Of a stretch of DNA of 64,000 nt, positions 13,086-26,833 are shown one piece after another. Made by a program: the position numbers and the translations under genes. The notes under the pieces are model-generated. The model had not been told where the DNA came from, ran no database searches, and saw nothing but the letters and a program-made list of their open reading frames with translations. Position 1 is the stretch's first letter. Every line of letters begins with the position of its first letter. Location: assembly GCA_037954325.1 (NCBI GenBank), contig JBBMNZ010000027.1:6141001-6205000 (forward strand), given 5' to 3'. This DNA is from Fistularia commersonii. Its lineage: Eukaryota > Chordata > Actinopteri > Syngnathiformes > Fistulariidae.

Positions 13086-13941
13086 CTGAAAGAAAAGCAC
13101 AGGATAGGACATTAGAAATTATTACACAATGGCAATTTCTTTGTAAAGTATTTGCACTTATGTTTATTTCTAACTATCAATCTTCAGAAATAAGGACTTT
13201 GAAAACTCTACCGTGGCCTTGTAGCAGTTGCAGCTTTAGATGCAATTGAGTAAAAAATAAAAACATGAAAAAGGAGAAAAAAAAATTCAGACTAATAGCA
13301 ATTTTACTTGACTGATAAATGCAAAATGTTAATTTTAATGTTTTCCTACATTTTTTCTGTCTTTCAATCCAACCTTTTGAATTAATTTACTAGATGGTGT
13401 ATTTTCAAATGAAGCAACAAGCAGATTTTAAATAAGCAATTAAAAATGTGTTATGTGCCAAGCCAAGTGTCACATAAGTCACAAGCCTTTTTCATCACAC
13501 GTAACTCCAGTATGATGCTACATATGCTGCAGAGACTCCCATGATATTAGGCCATATGCTAAATGATGCTTTCATGCAATGTGTCTGAACATGAATATTG
13601 CATATTTTTAGATTCCTTTACTTAAAACCTTTAATTCTAGATATTATAGAGTAGAAATAAATTCTCAAGGCCTGTGCTCTCGTACATAATTAAATGTATG
13701 CGAGATAATGGAGTGTCAACAGCATGTACCATGTGATTCTATTGCTCACTCATTACAAACATCTAACATTCAAACATCCAATAAGACTTTTCAAAAGCCA
13801 AACTGTGTCCTTTCCATCAAATTGAACATTTAAATAAAAGGCTAATTTTCTGCCTTTCACATACTGCATACTGACGTAACAAGTACGCCAGTCAGAGTCA
13901 CATACATTCACGCATGCGCACCAACCCACTTGCATGTACAT

Positions 13942-13942
<1 letters not shown>
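13086..13942 (-). other. csmd1: End of the intron upstream of the csmd1 exon
   Basis: Holds the acceptor, pyrimidine tract and branch-point-like site of the exon at its low-coordinate end; otherwise AT-rich with no feature seen. Confidence 0.55.
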
Positions 13943-14033
<91 letters not shown>

Positions 14034-14091
14034 ATACACACACACACATGTACAGACATACATATGTACTTACATACACACACACACACAC
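13943..14091. repeat. (CA)n microsatellite, about 150 bp with an interrupted end
   Basis: An almost pure CA run to about 14028, then CATACA variants, an ACATGTACAG spacer and a last CA run to 14091. Both strands give long low-complexity frames (Thr-His or Cys-Val), which are not genes. It lies about 860 bases upstream of the csmd1 exon. Confidence 0.97.
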
Positions 14092-15323
14092 TGTATTCTT
14101 GTAGGAGAGCAGTGATGTGTTTTTATATCTATTCCTTTTCGACTGGCTGCATCCTTAAAAATTCAAGCACTGGACTGTGTGAATTTTATTCAGGGTAAAA
14201 AGAAACTAAACTAAATACAAAGCAGATTTTAAAACTGACAAAAGCAAAGCTGGTGTGGAGCAAATCTGGTGAAACTGGTACCTTAAATGAAAAAAAAGTC
14301 AGCCATATCCAGACACAACTGATCTGTTCCAAGGAAAAGCATAGAGTTGGAAAAGGTTTGATATTTTATGAGTAGATCTAAATGTACATTGTGAAAATTA
14401 AAATAAAATCAATCTGCTCCCCTCTGCTTATTAGCAGTTAGCTACCATGCTCAGGGCCTAAAGCATGACAACAACTTTGTTTCAATTGTCACATTTTCCT
14501 ATTTATTCCTCTAGATTCTATCCGCATTGTCATATATGCTCATCACAATTGAGATCTGACAAATAGTTTTAAGGAGTGACATCAGGTATTTGCTGTAAAT
14601 GCCATACATCCCTTTGCAAGACATCCAAATTTTCGTAACTACTCACAACACTGCAAACAAATTGAATTTATAGCCTCTCACACTGGACAGACACTTTATG
14701 CTAGTCTTGGTCAGAATTTGTCTTTCACCTCAATGTAAAAAATAGAAAATGAAAAAATAAGACCCATTATTATGCTACTATAGGTCAAATATGATTTTCA
14801 AATTAAATCTTCATACCACAGCTCAGACCTCATTTGATGATGGCAAATATATTGACCTCCGCAATGATTTCATTCAAATCAGTACATTTTTCTTTTTTTT
14901 AATTCTGCTTTCATACTTTCATACTGGTGAAGTAAATTAATTAGCTCAGTTGAACTTGATGTCAGCATTTCTATTTCCATCCTGGAAAAGTTCCCCTGGG
15001 CTTGATGAATAGCTCTTTCCCCTGTCTGTCTAATTGTCTTTATTTAACAAGTGCCAATCTTTATGTGTTTTTACTCTATTTCTAATGTTTTTCCTTTCTT
15101 TTTCTTTTCCAGTGCACGACATGGTTGTTTTATATTTATTTTTAATATTTTTTTGCTTCTAGTACGCATTTTGTTCCCTTGTTAGTTGACATAACCATGA
15201 AAGAGTTAAGAAGAGAGTCAGATAGAAAAACTTATCTCATCTCTCCACTATCTTTAAATTTCTGCTCACTTCTGCTAAGTATAAACGGACAATGCCAGAA
15301 TCTGATCTGCTGCGCATGCAGTG
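14092..15323. other. AT-rich intron, no feature seen
   Basis: Apparently unique; nothing recognised. Confidence 0.45.
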
Positions 15324-15350
15324 GTGTGTGTGTGTGCGTGTGTGTGCGTG

Positions 15351-15414
<64 letters not shown>
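15324..15414. repeat. (GT)n microsatellite with GCGTGTGT variants
   Basis: The first third alternates GTGTGTGC with GTGT units; the rest is pure TG. Confidence 0.96.
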
Positions 15415-15416
<2 letters not shown>

Positions 15417-17040
15417 TCCAACATAAAAGGCAGCAGTAATTGTTTGTCAGATCACAGTAGCCATTGATTTATTATCCTTATATAGTTGAGACTTATACTC
15501 TTGGTTTCACATTAACAACCAGTCACTACCACTCAAAAGAAAACCATTGTATCTACTCAATGTCACAATCTAGTCAAACAAAGGCAAACAAAATTATCGC
15601 ATCTCAACTTTTGTTTTGTGAGTATATTTGTTTTCTTTTTCATCAAAATAAGATCAGAACTTACGCTTTGTGCAGATACCAGATGTTCTTGTTTGTTTGA
15701 AGTAATACAAGCCACATATACCTTTATACAGGCCCAAATGGATGAGCTGGCAGCAAGAAACACATGCACGTATGTGCACTCAAACACTTACACAAACATC
15801 AAACCATCTGGAGTGTCCAGATTAATTTCAGATTGTTCTCAACTGCCTTTCCAACCCAATTCACTTCTCCCTCCCAGCTGTCTTTGTGTCTGTCTTTCAT
15901 TCTGTCTCCAGTTGTCTCTCTCTTCTGTCCATGGTTTCGTCTGCTGCCAGATCCCCCTTTGCCCCTTTTAAGCAGATGGGATAAGTAGGATTCAGCAGAT
16001 ATTTGCATCATCCCAGATGCCATATTGTAGCACCATACTTTGGATATTGCAGTAGGAAGTACTTTGTCATGTATCTTTGCCTGCGTTGTATATTGGTATA
16101 TTTCCTGCTTTGTTGTTGTGTTCTTGTTGTTATTGTTTTTGTATTTGCACAAAAGCATGGATGCACAGTAGGCTATACCTATAACTCTGTCTATCTTGGG
16201 CAGGGCAAGATGGAAACAGATTATCTGATATTGTGACTGCTAATTAGAGAGAAGTCCTACAGAAAAAGAAGAGCAATAGGAAGACAAATATATACAACCC
16301 ACTCAATATGTATGCATATTCTTCATAAGAATAAAATTTACAGTTTTACCAATGTAATACAATACAGGTAAAAAGATTTTTTTTTATTAACAAAGTATAT
16401 TATTCTTAGCATTGTTATTATATAGTAGTTATTATTATTATTATTAATATGAATATCATTTCTAGCTGTCATATCACTTAAGTTTGTTAGGTAGGGACAT
16501 AAATGTAGGTATATGCGATAATCTCCCTTTCTATCAGCACATTCTTTGTGCTCCTGGCTCCTTTCATTATTATTTATGGTTACTCTAAAAAATTGAACAT
16601 GGATATGTGCTGGTTTCACAACAATACTAGAAGGGCAGACATGTCTAGTTGAAGAACTACCAAGTAATGTTTTGCTTTTCTGTGGGACATTCAGACCTTT
16701 GCTACGAGTGAAAACACTGCCTTTTTTATTTCTAATTTGCATAACAGTATTATTCTCAATCATTTCTCCCCTACCGCCCAAAAAAGTCACCCTTGTTCAG
16801 TAATGGATTGGATCAGAAAAGATCTACATAGCAATAAGACAGATTGTAAAATTTAAGATGTGGAGAATCAGCTGAGAAGCGGTGCGCCACGGTAGAACCT
16901 GATCACAAGGTCCCTGGCTCATAAATCAAATGCTGGCCTCCTCTCTCCACGGCACGTTGGGCCACAAATCAAATGCATCTTTTTAAGTTACGCAGTGTAG
17001 AACTATCGACTGCTGTGATTCAATATCGCCTACATAAAAC
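15415..17040. other. Intron with a pyrimidine-rich patch and a short TTA repeat
   Basis: About 15840-15965 is strongly C/T-rich on the plus strand. A short TTA array lies at about 16430-16447. The minus-strand frame at 16338-16790 (150 codons) includes the TTA array as an Asn run and has no recognised domain. Confidence 0.45.
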
Positions 17041-17149
17041 AAAAAGAGAAATAAGGAGAGGAAAGGAGAAGAGAGAAGAGAGAGGAGAGGAGAGGAGAGG
17101 AGAGGAGAGGAGAGGAGAGGAGAGGAGAGGAGAGGAGAGGAGAGGAGGG
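17041..17149. repeat. (AGAGG)n pentanucleotide array in a purine tract
   Basis: A pure purine stretch that settles into about 13 perfect AGAGG units from 17081 to 17147. It is the longest pentamer array in the window. Nearly all bases on the plus strand are A or G, so triplex (H-DNA) formation is possible. Confidence 0.95.
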
Positions 17150-17157
17150 TTTAACCT

Positions 17158-17640
17158 TGTCTTATTTTCCTTTTTTCCTCTCATCCACCTCCTTCTATGT
17201 ATCACATCCTCCCTCTATTCATTATCTCTGTGTCAGAATCATTGTGTCTCTCCCACATCATGTTTGCCTCTGCAAACCTATGTATCCAGCCACCCCCACC
17301 TCTCTTTCACTCGCACATCTCTGAGTGCATCCCTTTTTCCCCGAGTCCCTTTCCTCCAGCACATGCGTTACCTGCCGTCATTCCTTTCTCTTTCTCATCC
17401 ACCTTTTTCTGCAGTCATCAATTCATCCTCTCACTTTCACTGCATACCTCGTTTGCCAAAATTATCTGTATATTAGCATCACCGCATTTCAATTTAAAAG
17501 CCTCTCTGTATTCTCTGTCTTTCCACCATTATTATCACAATGTCATATTTTTACTCTATGGATGTCATTGTATCTAACTCGGTTTCCTCTCTCATCTTGC
17601 TGAAGTGTTAGGTTGTTTTATCCCACCCACTCACCTCCTA
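17158..17640. other. Pyrimidine-rich tract following the AGAGG array
   Basis: About 480 bases rich in C and T on the plus strand, placed right after the purine array. Several open frames cross it only because such sequence has few stops. No protein family is recognised. Confidence 0.7.
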
Positions 17641-20600
17641 TATTTATCACACAAAGAACAAATACAACAACCTCTCACTGTCTATCACAATTTCTTGCAT
17701 TGTCTGTAAGCATACTGTCAGTTTAGGGAAATACAACTCACATTTCGATTAAAACCTTCATGCCACTTGGTTGCTTTTAAACATGAATAAAAGCTTATAG
17801 ATAATATAACACTCCTTATCTCCTGTAACCACATTGGCAATAGTTTTAAATAAGCTTTTAATATCATACTAAAAACAAACTTTTTGGTCATTACAAGTTT
17901 TACGTTTTTACTGCCATTAAGTTGTTTCTTGACATTTGGACTTTGTACTGTCTATGGTCTACATAAAGCATTTTCATATATTCCGTGTAAATCAAAGCAT
18001 TCCTACATATTCAGCTTGAGGTTTCTAGAAGATTTTTTTTTCTTTTATTTGTGTATGTTTGTAATGCTTATTGGCTAGGAGTTTTTTTTTTTTTTAAGTT
18101 ACACTTCAGTAAAGTATCAAGTTTATCAAAATGTATATCTGTAAAAATGATTTCAAGAGAACATGCCGAGCTCTAGATAAGAGACAGGACATGCCCAGTC
18201 ACCAGTCACCATGACAACCATGGAATGGAGAGGAAACATGTATCATACCCTCATGACACACACTCATCCAAACACACAAACGGGGAGATTCAAAGCTATG
18301 CTTAGAATCAATCCAAAACATTGTGAGTGAGCAAGAGGCTGAGTGAGGAGAGCTACAGAGAAGTGGAAGAGTGCTCATGTGTATGAGCAAGAAAGATTAC
18401 ACACAATGAGTATGACACAGCGAGGTGTGCTGCAGAGAGCTTATTGCAATTCACACCTGTATTTGTATCTGTGTGCATCTGTGTACACAACATGAAATAT
18501 TATCTTCATATTTCTTCATTCTCAGTTGAAAAAGAAATCAGATTTACTCTGAGAAAAACCATCGCTCCGCTCTTGTCATCAATCATCCATCAGCCTACGG
18601 CTCAATAGTTTTATTTGTGAATGATTAGAGATTAATGTATATATTTGAGCCCCATTACACATGCTGAGTCATTTTATTCAAAAGTTTAGAATACTTATTT
18701 CAAAATATATTGCATAAAGCCACATTTCATCCACTAGATATTACCTTGTGTATATAGTGGTTTTAATTTGAATTAACAGATCAAAATATAACTCAAAGTT
18801 TTTTTTTATATTTTATCTAAAGATATTCATATTCTACGTCGGTTTGATGTCAAGTCCGATGTATGTTTGACATAAATTCCTAATTCCTTATCAAGATGCA
18901 AATCAGAGTACCGTATATGAAATACAAATTACAAAAATCTGATGAGGATGGCAAAGCAAACTTAAAGATGCATTTTCTGCAACATGAAGTGGTTTAATGA
19001 TGTTTCCTCATACTTCGTCTAGAATTTTCAGCGTCATTAACGAAATTTTATTTTGCTAAAGTGACTGAATAATTAACTTCTGAAGTTAGGGTCTCTTTGC
19101 AGATTGTAATCTTATTCAGTGGGATGACAATTACAATATATTATAGACTATAGAATATTAGCTTATAAATATGAATATGTATATGGTTGATCTCTAAGTC
19201 ACACTGTCTGTCTGTGTCCAAGAAGCATCAGTATTGTGAAGTATTCTTGGCCAGGGACTGATAAAGTGGCCTAGCATGGCTGAAGAGAGCTTTAAATATA
19301 GTATTACTATTATTGAAAGTTTGGGGATCTATCGGATTCCTTAACAGTAAAGTTTCAGTATTTCTAAGTGCTGAGTAAGAAGTGTAACAGTGATCTAATC
19401 GGGTCTCCTAAACTGAAAACATGATGCTGTTGAACAAACAAGTCATTAAGCTCTTTAAATCTGGGGGAAGCTGGAGAGTCGGGTGCTGATGTTTCATTAG
19501 TTCGTCATGATGGCAACTCATCACATTTATTGACAGGCAGAAATAGCAGCTTGTAAAATATCAAACAAAGTGCCATTGAGCAATGCAAAGTCTGATAAGA
19601 CCCATCAAACATTAAACTGCTGCACCTACGGACATTCTGTAAAGTTGTGGCTAAAATCATAATTGATGGATTCTGACTGACATTTAGACTCTAGTTATTG
19701 AACATGACTGCACAGCACTGCAAACTTGCAGTCACACAATGTCCAGCCAAAGGGTGGAAATAATGAACACAATATGTGTTTGACCACCACTGCAAAAATG
19801 GCATTGCTAAGTTCCTAATGTTGTTCCTGGTTCACTGAGCACTCTGGCTACAGAAATTCAAAGTGTCCAAATAGAACTTTGGCACATTATAAATAAACTG
19901 AATGGGAGCCGAGTCAACATGCAGTGAATCAAAGAAACAGGACTAACCGTTGAACAATAACCAAAACAAACCATCTGTTATGCTGCTTGTGTCCATTTAT
20001 TGGTCAGTAAAGTTTATAATATCAGTCTTGTAAAAGGTTGTCGTGTAAGTCTACGGCACTGGTATGGATTTATTGGATAAATATATGCCCAGGGATGCTT
20101 CGTCAACAATGGACTGAGAGACAAGTCTGCTCCGTGCAAGGAGCAGGAGATTCATTTGATCACAAAAAAGCACTATGAAAATTAAATATGATTAGTATGC
20201 CTTTGTGACCATAACAAGCAAAATTGTTTGAAAAAAAAAAAAACTTTCTCAATATTCAAAATGCCACTGGTACTGAATGCTATTCCTATAAATTGCTTTC
20301 TTGACAAATCAAAGTGGATGCAAGCGAGAGAGAACACGTCCATCCATACATACATCCATATATACACAAACACACCCGCACACATTAGGATTTTATTTGT
20401 TGGTTTATTATTAGGTAAAAAATTCATGAACTCAGCCATTTGCTTAACATGTGTTAGCACAGTAAAGCAAAATGGATACACAGAGCAGAGCAAAAGTCAG
20501 CAATTCTTTGTGTATATGTTTGGAAGAATGTGAGTATGTGTGTACATGGCCTTGGATGTAACCAGTGTGCAACTATGTCGTAAAATGTATTATTATGCTG

Positions 20601-22504
20601 AGTTTGCCGTATAAATTGTAACTAGCACTCAAGACTGGGTTATTCTTCCGTCGCTGACAAAACATAAAATGCACAGAGGAGCTTCCACCACACCTATTTA
20701 TATTTTGCACATTTATTCATTCATTTATTGCTAATCGACTGAACCCCTAAATGAATAGGATTTACCCTGACAGAAAAAAACTGTTGCCTTTTTCATCATA
20801 CAGACAATAGTTAATCCCAAATAGATGTCACATCATAAACATTCTACCAGGTTCAGAAGGTAATAGAAATGTCTGATTGTTTATTTCCAAGAGCGTTACC
20901 TTTGCAATACAAATGGAAAGACATATATCTTAAAACTAATTTTATCATTGCGATAATGACAAAAAGTTAACACAGGGTCGCCTTCATATTTTTGGCATCA
21001 GAACTTAAAACCTAATTTCATGCATAGAGTTTGAAAATGCTCTCTAATGCTGTATATATACGTTTGTGCTGTCTTTTTCAGAATTTTGTCAAATAAAGAT
21101 TTTCCACATTATTTGTGTCATGAAATAGTCCACAATCACTAAAGAATCAGTGAAAGCAATCAAAATAATGTTAGTCCAGGGTGTTTCCTAGCTGGATTGA
21201 TGGATAGAAATTGAAATAACAATTTTGCAGTGAGAACTTTAAGAAACATGTCTTTGTGAAGTCCCTCAATGGAGTCTAATGATGAAAGTCCAACTCTGAA
21301 TCATAATACCTGCTATTTCTCCACACATTAGCAAGACAACTATAGAAAAAGTCAAATGCCACAATGCAAAATCACCTGTGACTGAATAACAATTGTAATA
21401 ATAAAAATAATGGTGATTTTTATCCAACATATTTAAGATATACTGGCAACCATTTCCTTCCCATTCTAAATATATAAGACATTTGCTATGCTATTTGTTA
21501 CAGCCTTCCATTCTGCTATGTCAGCAGGATTCATCTGATCACACTGAGACTGGATTTCCTTACAGACATTTTGATGAAGGGAGAGATCTGGATTCATGTA
21601 ACACAGACTGCCAGAGCAGATCCATACTGTCTCCTAAAACGAGAGAGAATAATAATTTCCAAATTTCTTGGCATCCAGATCCATCCTTAATAATATGTGT
21701 GTCTCCATTAAAACTATGCATTATATCATGGCTGTAAACATTGTGTGTGTAATACAAATAGTATAAGTAATTTCAGGAAAACAGAAAAATATCTCTTTTT
21801 GTCTTGTTCTATTGCTTTATGAATTAATATTATTGAATTTGTATCTTTATGACAAAATCACAATATGTACATGTAAGGTATATTGCGAGCCTTATTTCCA
21901 ATTTCCCATTTCTCTTTGTTTCTACCTCACTATCTGATATAGAACCTAACTCAGAAAACGGATAGGCTCTTACCAAATATGGGCTGTGGCTGCTATCAGG
22001 AACATAATTTTTTATTGATTAGCTACATGAAAAACTACTTTGATAGAAATTGTGGGCTTGTTTGACCCTTAACTGTGGTATACCATTTCTAAAATCATGG
22101 TCAGAGAGAAGTTAAAGTAATTCAGCAGTAAATAATTCAGCATCCTTTCTCCAGAGAAATTAATTGGGCTCTGTCAATTCTGGAAATTAGTTACACCTGA
22201 AATGGCTCAGTATATTACAGTACTAACCAGCTTTTTACTGGCAATACACTGGAGTTAGCAAGGACGTGGAATGTATATCACTGAAAATCCACTCTGTCAG
22301 TGCTTCTCTGTATGGGTCTCCTTCCTGTTTTTCAGTACCTGTCTCTTGAGTTTATTGGTCCCAGTGGATTTCGTGTATCTTGAGAGCAGGATAGACAAGA
22401 GATGGAGATAGAGAGAGACAGACAGAGATGCTTTCCTGGACAATTTGGCTAATAACTGTATGTGTGTGTCTGCACAAGTGCGTTGGTGCGTGTTAGTATG
22501 GATT
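17641..22504. other. Long AT-rich intron stretch, no feature seen
   Basis: Nearly 5 kb without a recognisable exon, RNA gene or repeat family. Short homopolymers only (for example A runs near 20229 and T runs near 18083). Confidence 0.4.
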
Positions 22505-22620
22505 TGCATTGTGAGACACACACACACTTGTACATGCACACACATCCACACCCACACACCCACGCATGCACGCACCCACACACACTCACATACACACTCA
22601 CACACAAACACACACAGACA
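22505..22620. repeat. Imperfect (CA)n region
   Basis: CA units mixed with CACAC-CCACA, TGCACGCA and CTCACA variants; more decayed than the other CA arrays. Confidence 0.9.
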
Positions 22621-22742
22621 GACTGACACAGAGCAAAAACGGCTCATGTCCAATAGCTTTAATTCCAACAAGTTGTTAGCTGAGCAAAGGCTACAGAACA
22701 GCTTGAGTTGGTGAGATTTGTATGTGTATGAGTGTTAGAGTA

Positions 22743-22747
<5 letters not shown>

Positions 22748-22783
<36 letters not shown>

Positions 22784-22790
22784 GTATGTA
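22748..22790. repeat. (TA)n microsatellite
   Basis: About 15 TA units followed by TGTATATGTATG variants. Confidence 0.93.
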
Positions 22791-22799
22791 TGCAACTAT

Positions 22800-25079
22800 T
22801 TGCATATGTATACACTTAGGTACTAAGACAAAAATAAAGATCAGAGGGAGATAATACTAAAAATTAAATGCAACTCAAAGAGGGAGACATAAAAACAGAT
22901 GATAAACATTGAAGATGAACACAAACAATGAGAGGAGGAGGAGCGGATGAACAATAAAGTGTGACAGAGAGAGGGAGATGCAGCACTTTGCATCCATATA
23001 CTTCTCCTTGGAGACACAACTCTATATGCTGCAGTACTTCGCTGTTCATCTATAGGGACATTGATGTTTCACATGAGCTTGCAGGGTGTTTTCGACACAC
23101 TCACGTGCACACAAACACATACACTGAGTTGAAGTTATTTTCCAAGGTTTGTGAGGCAAAAGGGGGCAGAGTTAAAATAGTCAGCAGACAAACAAATAAC
23201 TGAGAGATGAAAGTAACAAATGTCATTCTCAGACAAGCAATAGAAAAAGGCAGAAGGTCAGCAGGACAAAGAAAAAGATGGCAAGGAAGAAACAACTTTA
23301 TTCTCTACAAAAGGAATAACAACAGCGTGCAGTAAATGTTACAGAAAAGGAAAAATCTGCATAATCCATCTGACCTCTAACAATTTTTTCAAAGGTTGGG
23401 ACTGAAGAAAAACATGACTTAAAAGGTCTGTAAAAATGTTAAGCTGCTAAAATATATAATTTGTACGGTGGATGGCACTGAAAAAACTGCTTTGCCAAAA
23501 AAGTTTACACATATAGACATGCATTTGTGATATGGTTATTTTGTTTTTCCAAGTGTGTAATCCCTGCCAGTACGGGTTGCTGCCCGCAATGACTTTATCA
23601 CACTAAGCATTAAGAAAAGGCACGCAAAGGATGGAAGCCCAACAAAATTGATGTGTCAGAGCCAACTTTTATCCTAAAATGAAAGAATGTCTATCCATTC
23701 CTTGACTAATCAGTTCTCTCGAAAAAATATTATAAAAGTATATCAGATGTGTAAATACGACAACAGGTCCCAAAGAGGAATGAGATGTACCCGTATTTGT
23801 CATCTACTTTTATTATGTATGAAGGGCTTTGCTTTTCACTTGATGAAAGTCTGCATCTTTTTGAAGGCAGCAAATCAGGTGCGTTTCGCCTCCCATCTGC
23901 AGCCTGTAATTTGAAGGATTGTGCACATTACCCTAGCAGCTTGTGGTCCTCATTTGAAGATGAGAATACATTTCTCTGAAATCGTGTCAAGACTGAAACA
24001 GACTTGTTGCATATTAGGCATAGCGTGTTCCTGGTCTGCATCTCATCAGCTCCTCTTGACAGAGCTGTGTGCTCTATTTCCATTAAAACTTATCAGTGTG
24101 CAGTGGGAGCGTGCTGCCTTTAAATGGTTTGCAGAGAAAATGATCTGATTGTCCATGATTGATACCAATATTTTTTTCCTCCTTACCTAGCCTCATTTAC
24201 ATTTGCACCGCAGGTGTACGGAAGGTGCACAGCAGCGTCTGGTCATGAAATCTCGGAAAATCTGTCCGTCACAGCCAAGTGCTTAAATGAATTTGACTCA
24301 CAAGAATAGGCCCCTTAAAGTAAGTAGAAGAGAAGTTTGAAAGGAGGAGGAGAGGGAGTCTGAAACAGAATGAAAGTGGAACATGCAGAGAGAAGAGGGA
24401 AATACTGTTGTCTCATTTCAAAAGGAGAGAGGAAGGGGGGAGAAACAGAGAGAACACAAAGAGTGAAACCCCTTTCCCTATCTCACAGGAAGAAACGAAA
24501 AACTTGTGTTGTTACCAGGGAGGGTACTTTTATTCTGGTGTTTCTATAGCAACAGTTTCTATGAGCCCATTTTACCGGCCTGCAGAGTTATTATTATGCA
24601 ACCTGTGAAAAAGAATAGACAAACAAAAGAAACAGTATGATTACTGGTAATCACACAGACATTCAGGGCAGGCTGGGACAAATTCAGAAATGGGATTTCT
24701 TTACACACACACACTGACGCACGCAAGTTAAAGCACAAGTTTTAAATGAGGTAGGTTTTCCTCTTCAGAAGCAGGATAGTACAGTGGGCAATATTAGCAA
24801 ATACCTAACATTTGTATTCGGGATTTGCTATTAACAGGGGGACTCTGGTACCATTCCTGTCACTTTTGTCCATTTTTTTTTTTTTTTTCATTTTAGGCTA
24901 TATGTGTCGTTGTGACCTACTCTGCATCCCTGCATTCATAGCCTTGAAATTGGCTGTTTGCGTGTGCATGTGTACAGCTATATATCCACTGTAACGGTTG
25001 CACACTGTCATTTTCAAGAAGACAGATTGAGACAGAGACGCTTTATATGAGAACTGAGGACATCCATCTCCTTATATCT
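22800..25079. other. Intron with purine-rich patches
   Basis: Stretches at about 22860-23300 and 24310-24460 are A/G-rich on the plus strand. The unique block at about 23880-24260 is less AT-rich and free of repeats and could be a conserved element, but this cannot be tested here. No exon recognised. Confidence 0.4.
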
Positions 25080-25156
25080 GTGTTTGTGTACGTGTGTGTG
25101 TGTGTGTGTGGGTGTGTGTGTGGGCGTGGGTGTGGATGTGGATGTGGATGTGTTTG
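25080..25156. repeat. (GT)n passing into a GTGGAT hexamer array
   Basis: GT units with G-rich interruptions (TGGGCGTGGG) change into three to four GGATGT units at the right-hand end. Confidence 0.93.
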
Positions 25157-26780
25157 AGCCTTTAGTGTGTAGATGTGTACGAAAGCCCGGAGCTCTTTAA
25201 CACAGTACGTCATGTTCATGCATGATTTAGCGAGAGATATTCAACATACACACACACACACGGGAACGTTAAACTCAGCAGATACCACCTTTTGCCTCAA
25301 GCATTTCACATGACTACAAAATCAGCACGCTCACCTAACCTTTTGTTGCAACAATAAGCACTGATTAACAATTTGTGAGAAAGACAAAAAAGGCAAGTGG
25401 GCTGAGACTTTGGTAATGGGAGGACAAGAAAAAGAAGAAAAATATAATATGATGGAAAGACCAGTGAAAGCACACACACACACACAAACGCTTTCATGTA
25501 CACCTATTCAGAATAAATTGTTCAATCTGACAGCATATTATAATTAGTCTATTATAAGGAAAGTAATCATTTTAGTGTGAATAGTCTTTTCAGATTAAAC
25601 AGAATACTTAAGAGTTGCTGCAAGGTTCAAGAGATGAGATGAGAAGCACACTTTGCCTTTGACATTACATTTTAATATACAAACTCAATATAAACAGACC
25701 AAAATACTGCAAATTGGATAACGCATGCTACAAATTTGTAATAACCATACAGAGTTCAGACATCAAGAAAACCCAAGGCTGCCTGCCTTAGCCTTCCTGT
25801 GATTTTGGTCTCAGAGGGGTCTGACTCCTGAGAAGCATGACATCCTGTCACCACTGTCTCAGCATTATGCATGAACCTCACTCTCCTTCCATCTTTCATT
25901 TAACCACACACACAAACACGCATACACACACACAAACACACACCAAACTCCACCATCACAGGGTGTTGTCTTTTTGAGCTTGATTCTCATACTTTGTAGG
26001 AGATGAGCATGTAAGTCTAAAGTCAATTCGTTTTAATTTACCTTGTTTCATATGAAATTAATATAAAAACTTTTTCAAAAGACCATATTTCACCCTTATA
26101 TTCTTTACTGAGACCGATGAAGTGTGTTGGCTGTCGATGCCAAGCCACTGTGAGAGGCTCTGAATAGTCTCTATGCAACCAAATTAAACAGTTTATTCGA
26201 TTTATCAGGGTAACAAACCATAGTATATAGTGGTTATCACTGCTGGCAAAGGAAATTCAAAGAAATAACCCAAAGTAGTGAAATGTAGGGTAAGATGTTA
26301 GACACTGAGGAATCAGTGGAAGAACAATTGATACTTGCATAAATGAAAAACTGGCCATAGATGAGTCATGAAATTATTAACTTCTAATTAATGAATAAAA
26401 GGTGAGGATGGATGCTGTGAGAGGGAGTGATATATGGGGATTACTAAGATGGGCAATTTAGATAGATGTCTTATATTATTAGTTATAATCTAAGGCATAA
26501 AATAACGTATAAATTTTAGAAATGGATAGTCATTTCCAAAACCGTGAAACCCAACCCAAAATCACAAGTCAGAAAAAAAGAGCGTCAATGTCAAAATCAA
26601 ACGCAAGACACCAGAAACTAGCAAGCAAAGCTTCAGTAATGTATAATTTATACTAATTAGTGTGGAGGAAAGTTGATTTTCTTTCCTGACAAAGATGGCA
26701 TGCTCTGTGGTTTTGCTGACCCGGGGAACATTTTCGCACTTTAATAGTACTTTACACATCAATGGCTGCAACCTAAGAAA
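25157..26780. other. Intron with three short CA arrays
   Basis: Short CA arrays occur at about 25247-25261, 25472-25487 and 25906-25942. Otherwise unique AT-rich sequence. Confidence 0.5.
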
Positions 26781-26784
26781 ATTC

Positions 26785-26833
26785 AAATTTGGTCGTGTGT
26801 ATATACATATATATATATGCCAGGACCAAATTT
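26785..26833. repeat. Inverted repeat with 10-bp perfect arms around a TA-rich loop
   Basis: AAATTTGGTC at 26785-26794 is matched exactly by GACCAAATTT at 26824-26833. The 29 bases between are mostly TA repeats that could pair further. It could be a cruciform site or a very short relic of an inverted-repeat element. Confidence 0.75.

Noticed and set aside
13753..14198. Long Cys-Val or Thr-His open frames across the CA repeat
   Set aside because: They are only translations of a dinucleotide array; the same applies at 5883-6086, 15179-15439, 22297-22714, 35313-35662, 50455-51205 and 62048-62647.
16338..16790. 150-codon minus-strand frame
   Set aside because: It runs through a TTA array (Asn run) and AT-rich DNA; no domain, no splice context, no conserved look.
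16870..16930. Possible tRNA-like segment ('ggtgcgccacggtagaacc', 'aaggtccctggctca')
   Set aside because: The A- and B-box spacing and sequence are too poor for a tRNA or a SINE call.
16973..17577. Open frames of 126-167 codons across the AGAGG array and pyrimidine tract
   Set aside because: Strong purine or pyrimidine bias removes stop codons; the peptides are Arg-Glu-Gly or Ser-Leu-Pro-rich and match nothing.
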